From the NCBI RefSeq assembly GCF_963678635.1, contig NC_087063.1, forward strand, positions 31,758,599-31,822,598: a DNA stretch of 64,000 bases. Direction: 5' to 3'. This DNA is from Symsagittifera roscoffensis. Lineage: Eukaryota; Xenacoelomorpha; Acoela; Convolutidae. Made by a program: the position numbers and the translations under genes. The notes beneath the pieces are model-generated. The model was not told the origin of the DNA. It did not search any database and saw only the letters and a program-made list of their open reading frames with translations. Shown here piece after piece: positions 56,601-64,000 of this stretch; the stretch's first letter is position 1, and each line of letters begins with the position of its first letter.

Positions 56601-59600
56601 AAATGACCCAGATATAAAGTTTTCAACCTCGAGGGCCATAAACAGTTGAAAAAAACTGCAGAAACAAGGGGAGGCGGGGTTGGTGTATCATACGGGAAGA
56701 CCAAAAGTACAGGCAAATTAACGGTTAAAAACGTTCAAGTTTTAACTATTGCTTTTTAAAAACAAAAAGTCATACTGTTTTAACGGTAGTCTATATTCCA
56801 CCCACATCAACAAACCAATTCAAAAATTGTAGATCCATTTGGACTCTCTAATGCTGACATCAAAAATATAACACATTGTCTGTGGTGATTGATTTTAACT
56901 TCAATTTAGCTCGAGAAACAAAAAAAATCGGTATTTTTGGGAAATGGTTAATTTTTGCTGAACTCGGACACACCCACGAGAGAAAATAACCAATCAAAAA
57001 CTTGTTTAGACCTTTTTTTAGCAGTCATGTCGAATATAGAGAAATTCTGAAAACGCCTTTAACAGATCGTTACGCTGTTAAATTTACGGACGGTGGAGAA
57101 AATCAGATAGATTTCAGAGAACCGCTAGCGACCAGAAAGTGGCTAAAACTGAAAAATCTAAGAACAAACAAGCAAAGAAACGAGGCTATTCAAGCACCTC
57201 CGTTTTTGACGAGCTGCAGAGAAGTAAGTCTTGTAGAGAGTTTTAATCACTTTGTTTCAGTATATCAAATTAAACCCACAGTTGAAACAGCTAGTATCTG
57301 GATAGAAAACTAAGCTCAAAATGCTTGCGCTGAGAAACATTGTCTGAAACCAATATATAACTGTAGTGGCAATTCTGGAGACAGAAAGAATTATAAAAAT
57401 GAGTGTAAATTAGTATATGCTGGCGTCAATGGCCGAAAACGGATGTCGTAGAAAAAACAAAACGTGGGAACTTTAGGTTGGTGAGCTGTCGAAACCCTGC
57501 AGGAAAAGGATACTTAAACCACCTCCGATTTGGCAACCACCTTTATGCTTTTCCTCTGAAGACAATATAAGGAAAAAACATAAAACTGAATTTAGTCATA
57601 AGTTCAACGTTGGTTTTGGACAAAAAGCCCGGAAAGTGGTCAAAAGGGCTCTTTTGCTCAAAAATTGGTCTTTAGCTTGGATTTTATACAGATCACCAAC
57701 CAAAAAAATTGTAATAGCTAGAAAAAAGTCTTTGAAGTAAAGCCGAGCTTCGCATGCCTTGCGATACAATGAAAACGGATGTCGTAGAAAAAATAAAACG
57801 GGCGAACTTAAGGTTGGTGAGGTGGCGAAACCCTGCAGGAAAAAGATACTTAAACCACCTAAAAATTGGTCTTTAGCTTGGATTTTATACAGATCACCAA
57901 CCAAAAAAATTGTAATAGCTTGGAAAAAGCCTTTGAAGTAAAGCCGAGCTTCGCACGCTTTGCGATACAAAAATGTCAGCTATATGAAATTTACTCTTCA
58001 TATAAGTTTCTCAGTTTTCTACTTCCTTTTCAACCTTCATCTTTTTTTTTCAAAAACCTGACAGTTTTTCAAACATTAACCCCAACTTATATTTCTGAAA
58101 AAATCAATTTCGCTCAAAAACATTCGGTCGACCTAAAAATGTTCTCTCGTTGAAATTTTTTTTCTAGAGCATTTGAAATACAGTACTGGGATAAAATTCC
58201 AACCTAAAAATTTTCAAAATCCGATTCTTGATTGAGATTCATTATCAAATTTAGTAATAGTTGTGGTTCAAAATCGAATGTTTTTCTAAGGGAGCAATTT
58301 TTTTTTTTATTTTAACTTTTAAATTACACTTGGTTTTGTTTATATCCTGTCATTATCCGTTAAAAATGGACAACTGAATCATCCTAGAGGGAAAACGAGC
58401 GGTGTCGTGAGTACTATAAATATTCAGACTGAAGTATGTGATGTCCATAAAGCAATAATAATCTGTGGCGACTGAACAGGGCAAAAAAACTGAATTTTTG
58501 GAACAGAATAAAAAAACTTGAAATTGAGGCTTAGGCTACAGGAGAAATATACAAGTAGGGACTGCGTTTTGATACAAAACCCGCCATTTGACGCAATAGG
58601 GTCTCAAGACGTAGCAGCGGACTAACTATATTTCTTCAAAAAAATGTCGATATTAAACTTACGTATGATCGCATTAAAGTCTGTCATGTATATCCGAGTG
58701 ATGCAAAGGGACCCCTGCCCTAGGTGAATTGCAAATTTATTTGTTCTGCGGACAAAGATGCTGTTTTCCGAGCTAGACGAAAACTAAGGAAGCAAGTAAG
58801 CCCGGTGAACAAAAGGATGCAAAGTCTCTAGAGATTGAATTGTTGAAAAAATTGGAATCTTTTGCCTAAAGTGATTTACTTGATTATGATTCTGTGTTAA
58901 TTGCAGTAAAATCACTGCCAGACTAGAGTGGAAAAATGACCTATAGAAATTAGGTCTCAATTTCATTAAAGATTTTTTTAAATTTTGTTTTCAAAATGTT
59001 TACAGAATTTTTTCTATTTTTTCTCTACTTAAAAGAACGGCCGTTTGTTTTCTTTTTTCTCCTTATGAGAGAACAATTTCCAAGTTCCCTGCCTATGAGT
59101 CTTTACGCAGTCTTGTGTTAAGTTGTGAGATTGCGATCGGCTAAGACCAAGATAGGGGTACACTTGGGGTACTTTGAAGAAAAAAAATCGGTCAACTTCT
59201 CCAAATTGGAAAGATCGAAACAAATTTTAAAATAAAACAGCTCAGTTTTTTTTGTACTTTTTTAATTTTGATTGTTTATTTCTAGGAAATTTTGCCTCAG
59301 GTTTTTTCTCCATTTTTCACTTTCAAAAAATTCAAACAAATTAACTCAAGAAAAATTGCAGATCCATCTGGATTCTCTAATGCTGACATCAGACTCCACA
59401 GACATAATATGTGGTGATTAGTTTTATTTTATTTAGTTCGAAATACAAAACAAATCGTTTTTTTTTCGGGAAATTGTTTGATTATGCAGAACTTGGACAA
59501 ACCCTGGAGAGAAACCAAGAAACCAACCAATCAAAAACTTATTTAGATCTTTTTTATAGCAGTCATGACAGATATATAGAATTTCTGAATATGTCATTGA

Positions 59601-62600
59601 AAAATCATAACGCTGTTTATCTTACAAACGGTGGAGAAAATCAGAAAGAATTTGGAGAACAGCTAGCGACCAGAATATGGCTGAACCTTGAAAATCCAAA
59701 AACAATTCAGCAAATGAACGAGGCTATGCTTGATTAAATCACAAAAAGTTTCAAGACTTTTGATGAAAAAACATCGACAACACTTTTAAAGAGCTGCAAA
59801 GAATTCTGGTAGAGAATCTTAATCATTTTGTTCCAGTATATCAAAAAAAAACCAGGTTAAAGCACTTAACTGCTGAAAAAATATCCAAGTTATAAAAACT
59901 GCCGCTAAGAAAAGTCGTCTCAAACATATAAATTTTTGTAGTGGCTAATCTGAAGACAGAAAAATGCATGGAAAACAGTGTAATTGGTGAAAAATTTAAT
60001 GAATAAAAAAATGAAAAATAACTATTTAAAAACAATTAGCTAAAGCAGATAAGAAAGTTTTTTAAAAAAAATTTAAGCGAAATTAAAGGGAAAATACCAA
60101 AAAATTTCTTTAATGAATTTTTTTCGACAGTTGGCGAAAAACTGGCCGGCACATTGGATGATAGGTTGCTAACTCTAGAACAGTACATACATTCCAGGTA
60201 TGTGATACCAATAAGCCAAGAAGAAGTTCTCAAAGTATAAGAATCGATCAAAGAAAACTTCAGCACAGCCTTCTATAGTTGAAATAATTACACTTTGAAA
60301 AAAGATAAAAGGGCTAATGCATCAATTTTATCAATTTAAAATTGTTTTGATAATGTCATTTTTCCAGATTGCTTTAAAGTCGCCAAATAATTTCACTTTG
60401 TAAGGAGGGAAAACAGGCAGATCCTTCAAAGTTTTGACCAATAGCCCTACTTCCAGTGATAGTTAAGCTCCTAGAAAAAATTATATACATTCGCATCAAA
60501 TCATATTTCAATAAATTTGACTTACTAAAGAAAAATCAGTTTGGTTTTAGCTCATCTCGTGGAAAAATTGACGCAGTCGTTTCACTGATTGATATTAAAT
60601 GACAAAATTTTTAAATCAAACAAAACTGGCAATGCACCTTCAAAAATTTGAAAAAAGAATTCGATACAGTAGATCACTCACTCCTCTTGAAAAATGCAAG
60701 TCATATGGACCAAGAACTCTAAATGGTCGGTTATATAAGTCTTATCTGAATCATAGAAAGCAGTGTATAGCCACTAATTATGCGAATTTAAAACTAAGAG
60801 CAGTTCGTTTTGGTTTTCCTCAAGGATCTCTTCTTGTTCCACTGCTTTTAATAAGTTTCATTAATGATCTCAACTCAAACCAAGAAAACAAAAAACCTAG
60901 AATATATGCAGACGACACTGTAAATAGGACATGTACACAGACAAAAATTAGACACGCAGAGCACCAGGTTGTTTGAGCAAAACAGCACAACGGTTAAATC
61001 AAAACAAGCTTACACTAGATGCGAATAAATCAAAAACTTTAATTTTCAGCAAACCAAACGGGAAAAAAATTAAATCTCCAAACTGTTAACTTAAATGTTC
61101 AGCCAATTGACCGAAAGAAAATTTCTCGTTATTTTGGAATTCAAAGAGTTCAATAGTTGAACTTCGATGAACAAATTGATTTTCTCGGTAAAATAGTCAC
61201 GAAATCTTGCGGATTTTTTTATAGGTTAAGAAAGTTTCTTTCGACCAAACAACTTGTAAGAAATTACAAACCTTTTGTACAACCTACATTACATGGCGTT
61301 TTGGCTTACGCCTTCTTAAAGATGACCAAAGTAGACTTTTTTGATCAAAAAGTTAAGCGCTTGTTCAGAATTATCTTAAGAGCACGTAATTACCAATCAA
61401 TCGAAATTCAAAGATTGAAAATTGAATTGTTTTTTTTTGCGAAGGATCTCCATTTGTATGAGCTAAGGAAAACAGTGTCTAAAATTCTCAGATCTGAAAG
61501 CCCTTTTCAAATTTTGAACGAGCTCTTTACGGAAAATGAAGTGATAAATCTTTCAGAGATGCTCAGTACAGCAAGAAAACTACCAACAAGGTCACACAAA
61601 AACCCAACTGACTCAATTGTGGTTGGGCTATAAAAAAATGTTAAACATTATTCTAAAGTATCCACCTAGTTTTTGTCGAAAACATAAAAATTTCATCTGT
61701 CCACAAAGTAAGCTTATTCAATAATAATTTTTTAGATAGCTACATCCTGGATAACGAAGACCTCTTAAAAAAATTTTCTATTAGTTAAGTAAGCTCCATG
61801 ATCCTTTTTTGTCTTTTTTTTCTAGTAAGATTTTTTTTTTTCATTTTTTTAGCGATGACTAATATAATTTATTTTAAGTAGTCACATTATTTATTTTCAA
61901 GTATAGAGAATTTATTTCTCAGCCAGTATCAATAACTTAGAGAACGGACCTGTAGGTCCAATGGTGCTCTCCTAGGCAGTAAAATTGTTGGCGTGGCTTG
62001 CAACTTTATTAAATACCTACAATGGAATCACCTGAAAACAATTTATTACCATTGTATATTATATTATTTGCCTCTGGAACTTAAGAACCATTAAAATTCA
62101 TGACAAAAACGTTGTCGACAAGATTCATGACAAAATTCATGACGAAAGAGTTGTTTGTAAAAAAGAAAAAACCAAATGTTTCAAATTTTTTGTAATTGAG
62201 TTAAATCAAAATTTCAGTTAGTTTAAGACACAAGGCTTCATTTTTCACTTTTTGTGACTAAAAAAAACTGAAAGAACTTCTCTGGCAGACAGAAAAACAA
62301 AAACTAAAAAAATTGAAAAAAATCAAAAACTTCAAATACAAACTTTCAAAACTCAGTTTGAAGTTATTTTTGAGGAAAACATTCAGAAAAACAATCTCCG
62401 ACAATAAATGAGTATTCAAAATCAAGGCATCCTAGTAATGCCAAATTTCTGGTATCGCAAAAGGTGCGAAGCTCGGCTTCGCATCTGTGTTACAAACTTT
62501 CTACGGCAATGAGTAACAAAAGATTGATGAATCCATTAGCAAAGTATTTAAAGAGAGTTTGTCAAGATCTTGGCATTCGATTGTGAATTCATGTCTGAAC

Positions 62601-62949
62601 AAAAAGTCAAACGGGCAAGTTTCCAATTTCAGGCACCTAGGAAAAATATGGCAGCACAGCACAAAATGACTAACCTGAAGTATAGTTTTTCTTCGCCCTC
62701 TTTTCTATCCGCTTTCTGGAAGAAAATTTCAACTATCCGATCAATAAACGGGTTCAAAACTAATCCTTTCACACTCAGAAGATCACCCCTGGTTGAAAAA
62801 CCCTTCGCCTCTCTGTCAATCGAATTGAACCTCTTCCGTAGTAGCGAAACTTTCTTTTCAGACATTTGCCATTTGGCTGCCAACGCATTGTCCTCATCTC
62901 TGAATTTTAAATCGCTCTTGTCATCACAATATGAAATAAGATTTCCCAT
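53592..62949 (-). CDS. CHP1: CHP1-like gene (calcineurin B homologous EF-hand protein), three exons
   Basis: Three minus-strand exons, 62,949-62,675, 54,128-53,897 and 53,693-53,592, join in phase (2, then 0) with GT-AG junctions and encode 202 residues (CHP1 is 195). The start MGNLIS fits N-myristoylation at Gly2, as in CHP1. EF-hands 1 and 2 are degenerate (IDREAKGFSTRGD). EF3 is canonical (DLDNDGSISKDE) and EF4 has all ligand positions (DDDADNTMSFEE, Asn in place of Gly6). VNSRINKVRFAYRMYDLD and the C-terminus EEKMSIKFLE match CHP1 (LNSRSNKLHFAFRLYDLD, EQKMSIRFLH) better than calcineurin B. CHP1 binds Na+/H+ exchangers as an obligate cofactor and affects calcineurin and vesicle traffic; that role is from the family. 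Intron 1 is 8.5 kb with LINE copies; intron 2 is 203 bp. Confidence 0.9.
53897..54128 (-). CDS. CHP1: CHP1-like exon 2
   Basis: 232 bases; acceptor TTTTGCTTAG, donor GAG|GTAGGT. The first base completes a Ser codon with the AG from exon 1. It encodes QFLETVLIFRPV (compare GFMRTLAHFRPI), the linker and the canonical EF3 hand with DEILGVLVMMVG. Confidence 0.9.
54421..57405 (+). repeat. Degenerate LINE unit 1 in CHP1-like intron
   Basis: First of two tandem, roughly 80% similar units in the CHP1-like intron, on the strand opposite the gene. The 5' part is non-coding now. At 56,560-57,300 an AP-endonuclease remnant is readable: LTETWLKK, then GGGVGVSYGK, TVVYIPP, VVIDFNFNL (G-D-F-N-like) and LFRPFFSSHVEY. 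No RT follows before the next unit starts at about 57,406. Confidence 0.65.
57406..61650 (+). repeat. Degenerate LINE unit 2 in CHP1-like intron
   Basis: Second unit. It begins with the same TGGCGTCAATGGCC-type start as unit 1. A 190-bp segment is repeated inside it (about 57,590-57,770 and 57,780-57,960). It has lost about 560 bp before the endonuclease relative to unit 1. An endonuclease scrap lies at 59,400-59,740, and RT plus C-terminal domain follow (60,036-61,633). Confidence 0.65.
60036..61633 (+). pseudogene. LINE RT and C-terminal domain (CR1/Jockey-like), degenerate
   Basis: Plus-strand frames in order: NEFFSTVGEKLAGTL (pre-finger), NQFGFSSSRGKIDAV (finger), EFDTVDHSLLLEK (motif A, with Asp), RFGFPQGSLLVPLLL (motif B), IYADDT (motif C, both Asp intact) and, at 61,157-61,633, a long C-terminal frame with RNYKPFVQPTLHGVLAYAF. 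At least four stops or frameshifts separate them, so it is inactive although the catalytic Asp codons survive. Confidence 0.7.
61651..62674. other. Proximal part of CHP1-like intron 1
   Basis: AT-rich sequence with no ORF of note. At 62,450-62,510 is a minus-orientation copy of the dispersed motif GGTATCGCAAAAGGTGCGAAGC..GCTTCGC, whose 19-bp palindromic core (62,465-62,483) recurs near the tandem LINE units, suggesting a shared repeat family end. Confidence 0.5.
62675..62949 (-). CDS. CHP1: CHP1-like exon 1
   Basis: 275 bases, from ATG at 62,949 to ...CTTCAG|GTTAGTC. It encodes the myristoylation motif, a helix KWQMSEKKVSLLRKRF, degenerate EF1, and the NPFIDRIVEIFF helix that matches NPLGDRIINAFF of CHP1. 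Confidence 0.9.
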
Positions 62950-64000
62950 CTTTGGTAAAATGAGAATCGCTGATATAAAGAAATGAAAATCAATTTACAA
63001 AAGAATGTAGATGAACGAATTTAATAAACCTTGTGCAAAAAGAGCTAAGGTTGTTTCAGTTTCTATTTTCTATTATGCCAGTTTTCACCCTTGGATTAAA
63101 TTAATAAAATCTGGACAACAATTTCTAACAGTGCTGATTTACAGTATAACTGGACAAAATGAGCAAAACTTGAATTTATAGACACAAAATCTGAAAAGTT
63201 GTCGACAAGGATTAAATTAAGACAAAATTTACTTAAAATTTTCCACTGAAAATAAACTAACGCAAACTATTTTCTGAAAGTACGTATAACCTTCAACAAA
63301 TTTATCGGACAACGTATTCAATTTTTGAAATGATTCTGACCTTCAAACTCAAACTAAATCGAAACACTTCTTTGAAACTTTGCGTTTGCCTTTGTGTCTG
63401 CATTTTGTACTTTTTGGCCATGAAAAATTACATGGCCAATCGTTGTTGAATGAAAAAGTTTTTTCAATTGTATTTTTGACATAAAGCAAAAATGAAAATC
63501 TCCGAAAAAGCGCAATCATTTTGCCTTGCTCCTTTGCGAGTTCAAATGTAGTTCGGAAAATTCTATTGCAGTTTCAGCGCCATTTCACAGTTTCAATGTC
63601 AGAGCTATTTCAGAAATTTATTACGTTATCCGATAAATGTGTTAAAAACTATATAAAAATTGAGCGTCTCACTCAACCTAACATCTTTTCCGAAGAAAAA
63701 AGAATTAAACTAAAACGGCTCATTTTGACGTCTGAAACCTACTTAAACTCATTTGACTGCGTATAGTTTTTAGCAAAAAATTGGAACAGACAAATGATTC
63801 AAAAGGGCAATCTGCCAAATTTGAACAAATTTGCATGCAAATTTGAGTTTTTAGGTGACCTTGAGTCATATTTTTTGTCTGAAAATCTAGGTTTTGCATG
63901 CAAAAGTTTCCTGAAATAAGTCAAATTTTCACTTTAATTAGTTTTGTTTATTCCAACTTTCAACAAGGCTCTATAAAAAACCGTGTCGAAAAATCTACTC
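62950..64000. promoter_or_regulatory. Upstream region of the CHP1-like gene; contains a 20-bp perfect palindrome
   Basis: Presumed 5' UTR and promoter side of the minus-strand CHP1-like gene. No TATA or CpG feature stands out. At 63,826-63,845 lies a 20-bp perfect palindrome built of two overlapping POU-type octamers (ATTTGCAT/ATGCAAAT). The plus-strand ORF at 63,521-63,766 (81 codons) is not recognised. Regulatory function is inference from position and motif only. Confidence 0.35.

Overview
The window is animal nuclear DNA. It is AT-rich, has GT-AG introns, and carries two spliced host genes embedded in dense, mostly decayed transposable elements: non-LTR retrotransposons of CR1/L2/Jockey type, Penelope-like elements and a small hAT element. 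There are no bacterial features (operons, Shine-Dalgarno sites, CRISPR). The element mix fits an invertebrate, probably marine, but the sequence does not fix the phylum.

Layout. 1-2.9 kb: no recognisable gene. 2.9-11.1 kb: a graveyard of retroelement pieces (reverse-transcriptase scraps, a degenerate Penelope-like element, a minus-strand LINE with a PHD-finger ORF1, and a LINE 3' end with a TTGAC-repeat tail). 11.3-14.66 kb: a 250-codon acidic minus-strand ORF of unknown function, then 2.5 kb of non-coding DNA with repeated CCGGAT-type motifs. 14,665-24,265: the most unusual object, a 9.6 kb unit bounded by 238-bp, about 99% identical terminal inverted repeats. It holds two very large intronless ORFs (about 1,165 codons and about 1,175 codons, the second broken by one frameshift) plus a 272-codon chimeric ORF made from pieces of both. 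No polymerase, integrase, transposase or helicase was recognised in it.

24.3-28.6 kb: a LINE scrap and a long palindrome. 28,590-29,048: a complete miniature hAT element with 8-bp target-site duplications and a BED-finger remnant. 29.96-45.53 kb (+): an RMDN1-like (regulator of microtubule dynamics, TPR-type) gene in four recognised exons. Its 13.8 kb intron contains three head-to-tail copies of a LINE-containing unit, and the first copy straddles exons A and B. 47.4-51.5 kb: a tRNA-like sequence, an RT scrap, and a Penelope-like element with flanking repeats and a zinc-finger-like insertion inside the RT. 52.2 kb: a 69-bp minisatellite. 53.59-62.95 kb (-): a CHP1-like calcineurin-B homologous EF-hand protein gene in three exons that join in phase to 202 codons. 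Its 8.5 kb first intron holds two tandem copies of a degenerate LINE.

The two host genes look intact and functional. Almost everything else is mobile DNA. The 9.6 kb inverted-repeat unit is the best candidate for an undescribed system. Homology statements rest on reading the sequence; no database search was possible.
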